DNA from: Hofstenia miamia
Taxonomy: Eukaryota > Xenacoelomorpha > Acoela
Direction: 5' to 3'
NCBI GenBank assembly: GCA_004352715.1
Contig: SCFE01000098.1
Span: 1,267,930 to 1,331,929, forward strand
Length of the DNA: 64,000 nt
This document shows positions 24,582 to 37,100 of the stretch, piece by piece. Made by a program: the position numbers and the translations under genes. Each line of letters starts with the position of its first letter. The first letter of the stretch is position 1. The notes under the pieces are model-generated. The model searched no databases and had not been told where the DNA came from. It worked only from the letters and a program-made list of their open reading frames with translations.

Positions 24582-25699
24582 CAATGCTTCACACAAACAA
24601 ACAGATTTTTTATATATAATGTCGAGTTTGTAATTCAGATTTGAAATCATCATGATAATTGTACACTTTTTTTAATTTATACATACATGTACCTCTAAGT
24701 TTTAGTGTTAATAATGCTATTGAATAAGCATTTACATGAGTAGTTGAAAACTAATGGATAAAAGACCCACATCGTGCTTTGTTAGTAGTGAAAGCGTTTG
24801 TCTTCAAGTTGCAATCTCACCTTAAATATTAATTAATTCCTTTCATCATCAAAGTCAATAATTTACTATTCAATTTCAAAATATGTTCACAGTTTTGATC
24901 TACTCTTTGCTGCGAATTGCGTAAAGATTCTTCCTTCTAAAAAATTTCTCCTATCTACAAAGTTACAAATTCCCCATGCCTGCTTATTAAACGCGTTTTC
25001 TTCTTTTTGCTTTGTCCTGGTTCGTCATTTGGCTCTACTCTGAACTTAAGCCACACTTATATTAGTATTCAGTATTTTACTTGGCTGTAGTTTATTTAGG
25101 CATTCTTAGAAAATTGGAGTGGACTGGGGCTGCAAAATTTTGATTAATTGTAGCTCTGTTTATCGTTGAATATAAAGAAATTGATTATAATAAGAGAACG
25201 TACCTTTAAAGATTTGCCTTCCGTTGGGCGACCGACATAACAAATAGTCTATAAGAAATCTGCTGAAATATTATTGGGTGATTGCATCCCGAATCAGTGT
25301 TTCATTTAATTTCCGTATAAAGTTATAATTTGTAAATCGTTTTGTGAAGTTATTATTCGCAAATTAATCGTTCTCTAAATTCCAAATATTTATTGGACGT
25401 TATGTCAGCCGTTTAATAATCGAATATATTATATTCCACAGCAGTAAATATATGAATTTCTTTTAACAAGTTTGATTTTAAGCATCAAATCAAAATGTAC
25501 GATTTTTTTAGAAGTACATATGTAATGACTTTTACAATTGGCATGATATCAACTCAAGCGGTTTCCTTTCACACTTAAATCAAGAAATCATTTTCTCTCG
25601 TTACAAGGTTGATGAAATTTACAATAAGTGGTTAAGGAATCTATGATCAAAATTTGATACTATAATGAAACATCGCGCTCACATTTTATGCTATGATGC

Positions 25700-25985
25700 A
25701 TTTTCAACATAAAATTGAAATATTCTGAAGCGTGTGAAAACTGCGTTCAGTTACATTCTTTGAATGGAGAGAAGTTATTTGTGATTGTGGCAGCCTATGG
25801 AATGATATCCAGAGGTCCACACATCCCCTTCATTATCTTGTTCCTCAGAAACGCAATCATTCCTACACTTTACGCCTCCAACATACATACAAAACTTTTG
25901 TCAAAACGAATCCCTTTGCCTCTTCTTTTGTCCTTTCTCAGATCAGGAAAAGATATACATGATTTTGTGCACCTACATATGCTTG
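25700..25985 (+). pseudogene. possible degenerate SUEL-type lectin fragment
   Basis: Plus-strand codons from about 25715 read SEACENCVQLHSLNGEKLFVI and then AAYG. This resembles the start of a galactose-binding (SUEL/latrophilin-type) lectin domain, where AC-x-LxC...GxxIxVxxAxYG is usual. After YG the frame breaks, and Cys residues reappear in another frame (NFCQNESLCLF). No splice sites or neighbouring exons were found. It could also be chance; I rate it as a weak relic. Confidence 0.3.
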
Positions 25986-26358
25986 TTTTATCCACCAAGT
26001 CTGGATAGTTCTTTATTGTGAATTTTGTTATTTTTTGTTTCATGGCCCGTTGACTCTTTGTCACCGGCAGTTGTTGTTCAATACATTTATTTATTTTATA
26101 AAATACGCATTTATAGATTTCGACATTAAAAGGAGTCTTTGATACTGAAATGTAATTCTTCCTTTGTTCGAAATATATCCATTTCTGACGCAGAATTTTT
26201 ATAACAGTGTCTGCATTCATCAATTCCTTGTTCAATTTACTATTCTTGAAACTAACTAGTTATTCCTAAGTTGCGCAGGATGAAGCATTTAGCAACTTTG
26301 ATCTTTTTTCTTTAACACAAAAGTTTAATCATTTTTGAAAAATGTGATTTTAGTTTAA

Positions 26359-26576
26359 CACTAGAAGTACCATTACTCATTGAGATTCATTTTACATGTA
26401 GTATTTCAATTAAAAAATTATGTAAAAGAATGAAGAAAAATTTACTTATAGAAATTCAAATAGATTATCGATATTTTTGGAGGTGTAGATACCTGCTGTT
26501 GTTTTTAAATGAATGCATATGCAAGTAAACAAAATTTTAATTTGAGTCAATTTTGACAAATTTGGTACTTCCAGTG
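26359..26576. mobile_element. piggyBac-like MITE (218 bp)
   Basis: TTAA stands on both sides (26355-26358 and 26577-26580), with inverted ends CACTAGAAGTACCA and CACTGGAAGTACCA. TTAA duplication plus CACT-type termini is characteristic of piggyBac elements. There is no coding region. Confidence 0.75.
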
Positions 26577-29500
26577 TTAACACATGATCTGATCCATGAC
26601 CCACTCGATCCATGACCCATGTGGCCCACCACCCATGTTTTGAAGTCTTGACCTAACCCATCTTTTCATGTGACACCTTGCTCATAACTACATTTCACAT
26701 TAAAAATGGCAAAAGTAAAACTTTTATTTAAATAAGATTGTTCTTGTGTGCCTCAAAAACAATACAGAGACTCTGAACTGTCTCAGGATACATGCCATTG
26801 CGTTGTGCAGTAATAATATTTCGACAGTTGAATCCACTAAAATGGCACTCACTTTCAGAAGAGCTTCCAAAAATTAATATTGTAGTGTTATTAATGATAA
26901 TCATGGGTCATGACCTATGTGATAGTGACCCACGAGACATACAACCCATCCCAAAATTGCAATCCATCTGACGTATTGACCCATGTCCAGGCAAATCAAA
27001 AACCGAAGTAATACAATTGTCCAAAATTTACCTTTTCACAAATATGCGTGGATTGGGACATTTATTAAAGACTCAGAAACATAAATGTTTTCTTTAGAGT
27101 GAAAATCTTGATAAAGTCATTGTAGTGTTTTAATATAATATTTAAAGGCAGAAGTCCATATGTAGTCGTATCAAGGTAGAAACCGAAATGCACATTTAGG
27201 CTTTTGCCTAAGAAACTGTTTATCATTGAATACTTAAAATTTGCATTGCAAATTTCGGGAATTTTCTTCAAGAAATATAGTCCGGTGTTTTTTTAATTAA
27301 TCAATGAAATTCTTTCTAAACTCATTGCATGCAAGGGAAAATCTTAATTAGCTCGTAGATTCACTTTTCTTTATTGAAACGTTTGCAACTTCTTATGCGC
27401 AACCAGGCAGTAAATTATTTTGCTGATTTGGTTCACATATACTGTAAATGATTTTTTTAGGTGATATTCTACTAGAAATTGTTTGTTAATTTTTCTTTTA
27501 TTAGATTGAATTTGTTATAATTTACTATTATAATGGTCAATTTAAAAAAAATGTTTCATTTACCATTTTTAGTTTTTCAAAGTTTTTCTGCAGGAAAAAT
27601 TCGAACACTAAAAGTTGCTTTTTTATTTTTCAGCTTCATACAGGAAAACTACATGTAGAACATATTATTATTACTTGAAAAAATGTCTTTTATTTCAAGT
27701 GCAATTAACGAAGTACAATTTTCTTTAGTTTAACATTTGATTTCGTTGCCTTACAGTCTAAAAATATCGCACAATGAAAAAATTTCTTAAACATTTTTGC
27801 CTAATTTGCTACATACTAAGGTTATAATTTTTGAAACGAACTCGAAAGTCCCCATGAAAGGAAATAAATTGAATAAGAATAAGTATACGTAGTTGATACG
27901 AGAAGGACCAAACTAATTTTACTACTTGGAGAAGTATGAAAGTGGTCTACTGCAATGTTTACAAAATATTCATGGTAAATTTATGAGAATAAAAACTATT
28001 AACTATCACTTTTCGCGCTATCCTTGAAAGGGAGTGTATTGGAATCAACATGTGAACAGTATCTATCTTATAGGTTATTCGACATAGATATGATTGTCTA
28101 AACATGCTTTGGGCTTCGAATTGATGTGTCATTGCTTGCTTCAAAATTCATAACCTCCTGCTTCGATAGAAATTTTATATAAAACTTGCTGTCAAGATAG
28201 ATAAATAACTTAATATATTTATTGGTTTATGGTAGTTTGGGACAATTGACCAACCTGGACGTCTAGATATAAGAATACACAAACATATTTCGAACATTAT
28301 TTTTTACTTTAAGCTGTGTGTATTTTGTAAAAAAACATTAAATTCAGAAGATTTAAGAAAATTCTATTGCAAATATATATTGGCTCACTTGACTCTTCTA
28401 ATGTTAAACTATTTCAATGCTATGAATCTTTGCTTCACTCATGTACAATGTACCTAGTACTTTCTATAACAATAATCGACCTGGGCTTTTCAGAGAATTC
28501 CTCACTCTATCTATCTCTCAATTGAATTTGGGATATTAAAATGAAACATTTAAAAAATATTCTCCCTATCAACACTATCAATTTGGAATTCTCAGAAATT
28601 TGATGGCATTCTTATTTTTGATGACGTCACCAAATGTAAAAATTTGTAGATTTTTTGAAATAAATTTTATATTTCTTTTAATAGTTGGAAATGCTGCAAT
28701 TTATTAGAATTCATTAATAAATATCAAATATTATTTTCTTGCTGATTTTACTTACTTTTTTTTCATACTAACAATAATAAGTTTTAGAAAAATTTTGAAA
28801 ACTGCGCCCGTTGAAAAACAATGCCATAGATAAAATAGACATTTAGAAAGAATTTATTTGGAGATTATGCATCCCAGTAAAAGCTAGAAAAAGTCATCTA
28901 GTCTCATTAAAAAAGCTCCACGACTTTTTGACTGATAATTAAAAGTGTAGCGTGGAGGGATGGAGGAAATCACCCTCCCTAGGTCGAATAGAGTAAAGCA
29001 CAATCAAGCCATCTGCAGAATTTTAAAATGTACAATAAATTTCCACTGTACAACCATTTACTTTACACTTCCTGCATATTAAATACAGTTCTCAATATAT
29101 CATTCTTGTTCGTGGATCGATTTTTTGGATATCGATCCATTCCTGCTCCATGAAATTCTTATGGATCGATCCTTGGGATTTCCACCGATCCACGGATTAT
29201 TTAAAATACAACTAGCAAGTCGTCAAACAAATGCTGTATTTTCATATACCTCAGTATTTTTGTTAGTAAATGCAAAAATTTTGATAATAATGCTAAGAAT
29301 AACTACAATAAAATCGTTTATTTTTTAGTTCGCTATGCTCTAATTTTATATCAATTAGCTTGGAGTAATATTTGTAAAAAGAGAATGGAGAAGTCCTCGC
29401 TAGTGAATTCATTAGCAGCGGTTTGCTACACGCTACATATAGCATATTGCATAAAATCCGTAGCTTATCTCTAATGATGTATAGAATAGATAACCTAAGT

Positions 29501-30639
29501 GATGTATAACATATCTTCATATGCAAAGATAATTTTGATGGTATTAAAATCAATACGTCCGCAGTACTTATCTATATCATTACTCTAGTAAACATTACTA
29601 CTGAGCTAAAATATTGAATCCATGAAGTATCCACTAGATCATGGATCGCATTTTCAGAGCCAGATAAATGGAAAAGTCTGCAATACTGTCATTAATACAA
29701 AATAAAGATCGTGAAACACGATGAGATTTTGCAATAGAGCAAATCGCGGCATATTTATTTGCAACAGTGCACGCCTTGAGGCATATTTATTTAGCTGAAA
29801 ATTATAAATTATTTTAGAGTGAATTTTTATTATATTTTTTCTCATTGGGGAAGGCATTGTCATTGAAATACCAAAGTTATTTAGTAATCATTTATACTGT
29901 GGACGTTATCACCGCCTACAAGGAATCAACAAAATATGAAACCACAGTATAGTCAATTCTTAGACATTATATGAGGCTTTAGACATTGATACAAACTTGA
30001 TTTTCTGTAATGTACTTTTAAACTTTAATTTGACAGTTTGAAAACAGGAATTCAAGTTAATATTAGTTTGTCTTAGAAAAGATTCTTTCAATTGCCATGA
30101 GCGTAGCCGTTTTCCAGTACCTAATGACTAAGATTGGGCATCGAAAGCAAATTAAAAGGTTGAACAGAAAAATTTTGATGAATGTCATATGTATATAATT
30201 TTCAGAAAATATTCGCTACCAAAAATATCAATTTACAAATTTATAGCAACGATATTTATAATGATCTGATCGATATTATTAATATATACGGTACTATGTA
30301 ATAATAAACTGATGATATATTAAAAGCATTAAAATCTCCAATTTTAAATACACCAAACAGCTAATGCATGATCTGGTAGTAGTTTAGTTATAGAATGCGC
30401 ATCAAGTGCCATAAAATGATTAGAATTAGAATATGTGTGGTTAAAAAGACAGAAACTCTATTTTATTTGTCTGCGAATGGACACTGAACTACATATATTA
30501 ATGTGCACGAAAACTGTAACACTTTAATAGAAATCGTATAAAATCTTATTTATAAACCATTGCATATTTTTACATTATATGAATTAAATTGTACAAAATT
30601 TTCTCCCACCATTGTGTACGTATGAATTCAAATAAATTA

Positions 30640-31278
30640 CTAAGACAATAATGTGCATTCCGTCTGCGTAGAAATAGATTTTCTGTTCATTCGTCTGCGC
30701 AATCTACGCTTCCTCTTCTGGTCAATGACGTTTCGACATTGGCGAATGCCGTAAATGCACTCGTTCACATCGCGTTCTTGCTCATCTTCTTTTTGTTGAA
30801 GGTAATTTACGCGTTTATCTGTATCCATCTCCTTCTCTTTACGTTTTAGCATTTTCCTGAGACAGATATTTTCAAACGTTTTTAGCACCTCGTCAGCTTT
30901 TTTGAAGACGTTCTTGTTAGGAAAAATTTTTCGATGAATTTCAACACTGACTCTAACAAACGTTTCAATAAGTCCTAATGGTTGTGGAACAAAGGTTTTC
31001 TGATTGTATTCGATTAGTAGTGAAAGTAGTTCGTTTTTCCATTCAGTTGTTGCATTGTCTAGCACTGTATTGAAAATCTTGCCATACATCGCAATGAGAA
31101 GATTTAACAGAAGTGCTTGTCCAAAAAATAAGTAAAAAATAAGAACAAAGTATGTAAAAATCCTATTCTCTCCTTCATTCATCTGCTTCACAAAGAAATT
31201 TCCGTTTGCCATAAAAAACGGCTTTAGAAACAACCATTGAAATTCAACTGTCGCTAGTTGCTCTTTATTATTGATACA
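30640..31278 (-). CDS. TRPM-like pore, S6 and C-terminal exon
   Basis: Acceptor acaacag, 213 codons including TAG. It spans without interruption the place where the paralogue at 33856-39371 has an intron (37316-37850), so the two genes differ by one intron within the pore region. The tail is rich in K/R/E with heptad-like Leu, ending SISTQTECTLLS. Confidence 0.8.
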   Translation of the reverse strand, partial: CINNKEQLATVEFQWLFLKPFFMANGNFFVKQMNEGENRIFTYFVLIFYLFFGQALLLNLLIAMYGKIFNTVLDNATTEWKNELLSLLIEYNQKTFVPQPLGLIETFVRVSVEIHRKIFPNKNVFKKADEVLKTFENICLRKMLKRKEKEMDTDKRVNYLQQKEDEQERDVNECIYGIRQCRNVIDQKRKRRLRRRMNRKSISTQTECTLLS

Positions 31279-32503
31279 CTGTTGTAAAGCACACCGCGAT
31301 TATTGTATTATTTTGATAAAACATTGCATCGTTTTACTAATATTAGTTTATACTATCTAAAATGCATTAAGCGCCGATTTAGATGGTTATTTATAAAAAG
31401 GAAACCTCATTTAAAACGATTTTTGTCGTTTTTGTATTAAATGTAGTCCTTCATAATTATAATCAATTGACCATTAGTGTTGATTTTTATATCCAACCCA
31501 ACCAACTTTAATGATCAGGCTTGCCGTGGGGTAACATTTTTGGACCCACACCACACCGTAGGAATATAAATTTGCCCCACAAATCCCCAGAGAATTTTTT
31601 TTGACAAAACTATTAAATATTTCAATTCAAAACATTTGTAAACATTGAGAAATTTAGGCATACTTTAATATGTGATAATATAAATAAAATTATAACATTT
31701 TACCACTTAATCACTATTTTCACAATAGTCGCATTTTTAAAGCCATTTTTAAGGTTTGTGATTTGAAAATTTTTGGAATTATTGAGGACAGCTATAAAAA
31801 TTCTGTCCCAAAAATCACCACCAGAATACATACAACCAGAAATTTCAACCCACACCACACGTTGTGTAGTGTGAGAATCTCTACTTCCACGACTTGTGAT
31901 TCCTAGCCGAAACTATATAATTGCACTCGCACTGCCATTTTCATAGCTTCACATGCCCGTTCCCAACTACCTCTGACATTTGTTGAATTTTGGTTAGCAT
32001 ATTAAACATAACTCAATAATGTCATAACAAAAAGTGCTGATGGCAGTCACAACCGAGTTGATAATCTGTGTGCTTTAAGGTTAAATTTTACCAACAATAT
32101 AAAGTTGTTTATACATGCATATGCTCAAAGGTCTTCCATTTTCTATGATAATAACTTTCCAACTTAATATATGATAACGGAATTCGTGGTTTTTATTAAT
32201 GTGGACTTTTTAAGTATCAGCAGTGTGTGTTACATACATGAATGCATATTCCTGCCGACATTATGACGATGGCAAAGACTGACATGAAAATGAGTGTTTC
32301 CGCAAGCATCTTTCTTATCATTATCCAAATTTGGCCAAGTTTTTCGCTACACTGGTAAAATCTTACTAAGTGTATCCATTGAAGAAGAATTGTAATTATA
32401 TATAACATGCACGCCACATGATGACATTTATCAATTGAGTTTAAGATAAAGGCAGTAATCCCTATGAGAATAGACCACTTCATTGCAATTTTAAATGAGT
32501 TTG
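30640..32503 (-). CDS. TRPM-like channel paralogue, S4-S6 and C-terminus (two exons)
   Basis: Exons about 32503-32238 and 31278-30640 (stop TAG at 30642-30640) join in phase 0. The first carries helices equivalent to late S3 to S5, with VRFYQCSEKLGQIWIMIRKM, the TRPM S4-S5 linker pattern. The second carries KPFFMANGN (pore loop region), S6 (ALLLNLLIAMYGKIF) and a TRP-like stretch (EWKNELLSLLIEYNQ...VPQPLG). A basic, coiled-coil-like tail follows, ending SISTQTE plus a few residues. The plus-strand gene at 33856-39371 is a clear paralogue. All exons upstream of late S3 are missing: the 1000-N gap begins 63 bp upstream. The acceptor at 32503 is tentative. Confidence 0.8.
32238..32503 (-). CDS. 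TRPM-like S3-S5 exon
   Basis: The donor CAT|GTATGT is clear and the acceptor at about 32503 (aagtaag) is the best choice because an in-frame stop lies just upstream. ILLQWIHLVRFYQC and WIMIRKMLAETLIF match position by position the plus-strand paralogue's LLMWIHLLRFYQC and WIMIRKMIRETIIF. Confidence 0.72.
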
Positions 32504-32565
32504 CTTACTTAAATATTCAGTGACAAAACTTTTGTTTATATATACATATATATATATATATATAT

Positions 32566-33565
32566 NNNNNNNNNNNNNNNNNNNNNNNNNNNNNNNNNNN
32601 NNNNNNNNNNNNNNNNNNNNNNNNNNNNNNNNNNNNNNNNNNNNNNNNNNNNNNNNNNNNNNNNNNNNNNNNNNNNNNNNNNNNNNNNNNNNNNNNNNNN
32701 NNNNNNNNNNNNNNNNNNNNNNNNNNNNNNNNNNNNNNNNNNNNNNNNNNNNNNNNNNNNNNNNNNNNNNNNNNNNNNNNNNNNNNNNNNNNNNNNNNNN
32801 NNNNNNNNNNNNNNNNNNNNNNNNNNNNNNNNNNNNNNNNNNNNNNNNNNNNNNNNNNNNNNNNNNNNNNNNNNNNNNNNNNNNNNNNNNNNNNNNNNNN
32901 NNNNNNNNNNNNNNNNNNNNNNNNNNNNNNNNNNNNNNNNNNNNNNNNNNNNNNNNNNNNNNNNNNNNNNNNNNNNNNNNNNNNNNNNNNNNNNNNNNNN
33001 NNNNNNNNNNNNNNNNNNNNNNNNNNNNNNNNNNNNNNNNNNNNNNNNNNNNNNNNNNNNNNNNNNNNNNNNNNNNNNNNNNNNNNNNNNNNNNNNNNNN
33101 NNNNNNNNNNNNNNNNNNNNNNNNNNNNNNNNNNNNNNNNNNNNNNNNNNNNNNNNNNNNNNNNNNNNNNNNNNNNNNNNNNNNNNNNNNNNNNNNNNNN
33201 NNNNNNNNNNNNNNNNNNNNNNNNNNNNNNNNNNNNNNNNNNNNNNNNNNNNNNNNNNNNNNNNNNNNNNNNNNNNNNNNNNNNNNNNNNNNNNNNNNNN
33301 NNNNNNNNNNNNNNNNNNNNNNNNNNNNNNNNNNNNNNNNNNNNNNNNNNNNNNNNNNNNNNNNNNNNNNNNNNNNNNNNNNNNNNNNNNNNNNNNNNNN
33401 NNNNNNNNNNNNNNNNNNNNNNNNNNNNNNNNNNNNNNNNNNNNNNNNNNNNNNNNNNNNNNNNNNNNNNNNNNNNNNNNNNNNNNNNNNNNNNNNNNNN
33501 NNNNNNNNNNNNNNNNNNNNNNNNNNNNNNNNNNNNNNNNNNNNNNNNNNNNNNNNNNNNNNNNN
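32566..33565. other. assembly gap of exactly 1000 N
   Basis: The round size indicates a scaffold join of unknown true length. Both edges are (AT)n sequence, where assemblies commonly break. The gap sits between two TRPM-like genes on opposite strands, both lacking their upstream exons on the gap side. Confidence 0.97.
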
Positions 33566-33855
33566 ATATATATATATATATAATTAGACAATGCAACATG
33601 TATAAATCTTCTATATTATAACATGGTTTATAATTACAATCTTTTTGTTAGAACAACTCGAGATTAGATTAAATAAATTGAAAAAAATTACTAGGTTAAC
33701 CATTAGCACACATTAAATATACTAGTGATCAATAGTTTGCCAAGCAGTAAACATCAATTAGATGCAACAATCTGCTATCTACAGTCTTAATATCAATTTA
33801 ATAGAACAATTACGAAGGGAAAAGAATAAAATTATTGGTTCGTAAATAAATTTAG

Positions 33856-34198
33856 GTGATAAGAGCATCATCGAAAAGTACAAGTGATGATAATCAGATT
33901 TGTATTGATGACCCCTTCCGAGAAATTTGTATTTGGGCAACGTTCTCAAACAAGCCCGACTTGTGCTATTTTGCATGGCAGTACAGTAAAACACCCCTAA
34001 TGTTAGCCCTCATTGTTTCAGAACTATGGAAAGTGAACTCGACGGCCCTAAACACGGAAGACATCTATCAGCTAGATGAGATGCAAGAAGCCATGACGAT
34101 GTACAGAGAACTAGCAAACGAGATTATGGTGGTGGCTTGGGATCTCGACAAAGAGAACACACGTAAACTAGTGGCATTGGCAGAGGATGGTTTCGACG
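33856..34198 (+). CDS. TRPM-like exon, pre-S1 linker
   Basis: Acceptor aatttag, donor G|GTAAGC, phase 0 to 1. The DPFREICIWATFSNKPDL block equals the TRPM DPFRxLxxWAVLQNR motif and is followed by long amphipathic helices. Confidence 0.85.
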
Positions 34199-37100
34199 GT
34201 AAGCAATTTTTTTAGACAAAATAAGTTTTAAGTAAACCGAAATTAGGAAAGCCGTTTTTGATATTTGATTTTAAATAGCTTGTAATGTACATTTTATGTG
34301 CACAGGTTGTTCCCATTATCAGGGATAAAAATGGAAATCGCATAGAGGAGGTCCCGACCCAGTTGACAAAAAGTTCTCATCGTGTTCAAAATATCATGAA
34401 CAAAATTGCAGCAAAACTACGCAAAATAGATGAGTTTGACTAATGAGATTTTAAGCTAATCACATTGAAACGAAATATATATGAGGCATCTAAGCGCGAC
34501 AATGAATTAGCTAAACGTAGCATGATTAATCACATGCATTAATAAGACACAATGTATTCAAGACATAGACAGATTTAAACAAAAAAAGAAGCGTTCTTTT
34601 CATTGGTTGAATCTATTTTTGACCATACAGCATTTTTTCAAAATGACAAATTGCTATACATTGATTTCACTTTTACCATGCATATACCTGCAAAAAGTAA
34701 TAAAAAGCAAAACAATCTTGTTATTAAAAAATGTTTTGCTTTGACCTATTCCGGTGAGTGGGGGCTCCCCGAACCACACATTCAGGGGTGGGTAAAATTA
34801 CCCATCCCTATTATCTTCTGAACGTCAGCTTTTTGCTAATGTCAGCAAGAATATCCATTTTACTTGAAAATGGGAGAAAAACTGCATGATTTCTTATTGT
34901 TATTATCCAACACTCTCATGAAGAAACAAAATGATTACATGTTGCAATAGACATTCTTGTATACGCTTTAATTTCCCAAATTAATTCCTTTTGAAATGAA
35001 TGAAATTATTTAGGATTTTTGCAATATTTTTTACGAATTAAACTGAATAAAATTCTATGACGAAATTATAGAAATGCAATTTAAAATTAAAAACGTAATT
35101 ATTGCTTCTATGTTTGAAAACAATACACTCCAATCAGAATGCATACATAATACATTTTATTATTTACCACTTGTAAAAGAAAGCATATATTTTACAACGA
35201 TATTTATTCATTTTACACAAGAATAATACATTCATCGTCTAGCATTTAAACAGGAATATTTATGTTCATTTTTGCATAAATTAAACTTAATTTATCCTTT
35301 TAGGAAAAAATACCATAGACGTTGCAAAATACTGTGTGGCTAAAGACTACATCGCTAGTGCTTGTGTACAATCAATAGTTGATTCCAATTGGACGAATGG
35401 ATTTCGAATAAATATATTCAACGTAATGTTTGGAATTTTTTACCCATGGTCAACATTTAAATACTATCAAAAAGACATAGAATTTGGAAAAAATCAAGAC
35501 GGGCGTAAAGAAAAAGATAACAAATACATAAAATTTTATACCTCTCCTATTTGCAAATTTGTAACACATACTGCAGCGTACATAATTTTTCTGGGAATCT
35601 ATACATATTTCTATGTTCACCTCTTGAACGCACATAGTGATGATCATTTCTTTGTAGAGAACATCCTTTTCATGTTCATGAGTTCGTACGCAATTGAGGA
35701 GTTTCGAAAGTTAATAACCGATGAGGCACCGTGGCGACTCAAAATGCATCTATGGATGAAGGACGAATGGAATATCATCGACGCTATCTATATAACAACA
35801 GGCCTGTTTGGTTACTTTGTACAGAATTCCGCTAGTAGTTCAAGGTATAGCATTTGTCCGTTTGTCAGAATTCCCCTGATATAAGAACTCATATTAAAGT
35901 TTAATAAAAACAATATAATTTTAGGATAAACTTTTGCAGATGTAAAAGTGTTAAACACAATACCTACTGCTGAAATTTGCAGATTTTATACGTGAAATAT
36001 CATTTTAAATTTTGCGAGGCTTCATTTTCAGTTTATTCATACACCTACTGGTATACCGATGTTTGTGATGAATAGAACTGGTATAGTCGAAGTAGACAAT
36101 GCCAATAGTACTATACATTTATCCACCTACTACATTAAAGACAAATAAGAGAACATTAATGGGTATAAGATTAAACAAAATATTGTGTCTTCACATTTAA
36201 AAAATTTTGAGCAAATTTTAATTATTTATGCACAGTCCTGGAAACGGCTCAAACTATTTGGAACAGACCCAACCCGACCCCAACTGCGCTACGAAACAAC
36301 TTCCAAGCCAAACAAAAGTATATTACTTCTTTTACATAACTAACTAAACCAGTAGTGGGAAAAATAAATACTTTGCTATGCCTTGGTTGTCACGCGATGA
36401 AACAGTTACATGTAACAAATTGTATTGTTCAATGTAGCGTTAAAATCTATACCTACAACCAGCAATTAATGTCAGTGTTATTGATTAATCCGACATGAAC
36501 CGATTCAAAGAACAGATCTTCGACCTAACCCGACCTGGACCTGACAAAAGATTTACCTGACCTGACCTGTTTCTACCCCTGTTTATGCATGTAGATATTA
36601 GAAAAGACAACAATCCCTCATAGTTCATTTTAACTCGTAGGACAATTTCGAGTTTGATATTGTGCTATATACTGTTAACTAAATTTGCGAATTGAACTTA
36701 TTTTCTAAGATTATAGAATATCAGCTATGTCAGACATTTAGTATTAAAACCATGTGCGCACTACTTTAAAGGCATGTTTCTCAAAATTGATATTATTAAT
36801 ATTAATATTTGATATTGAAAGAATTAATTTAACTAACTAGGAAATTAGCTTCTGGCAAAAATTAGAAACATTTGAAGTACTTCGTAAGGGTAGTTAAATA
36901 AATATTCCAGTTATTTAATCAAAACATTGCTTTCAGAAATATTTCAAAACTTAAAAAGTTCATCATAATCGCAAAAGCGTATAAGTTTGAGAGAAAAACG
37001 GCTGAAGCATAAAATCATAATTTACATGTTTATTTGTACAACTGACAAATGCTAATATAAGAATATTGTACTGCGGTACGATTCTGCTCATGTGGATTCA

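Larger units (their letters stand above)
20791..30639. other. long stretch without a convincing gene
   Basis: Between the start of one TRPM-like gene and the end of the next, on the same strand, I find no exon that can be defended. It contains a foldback element (22857-23008), a gap with duplicated flanks (24117-24581), a possible lectin relic (25700-25985), a piggyBac-like element (26359-26576), and a patch rich in GACCCATG and its inverse near 26590-26990. Confidence 0.5.

Noticed and set aside
25870-26235. 121-codon minus-strand open frame
   Set aside because: No recognisable motif, no splice partners, and it overlaps the putative lectin relic on the other strand; not supportable as a gene.
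26583-26990. Patch rich in GACCCATG and its inverse
   Set aside because: It looks like element debris, but the motifs at the two edges are in the same direction and no target duplication is visible.
31505-31905. Possible hAT element with CCACACCACAC motifs in a TRPM intron
   Set aside because: Similar short motifs occur near both ends, but no matching 8-bp duplication or clear inverted termini could be found.
32517-33599. Open frames of over 350 codons on both strands
   Set aside because: They are almost entirely N; they are artefacts of the assembly gap.
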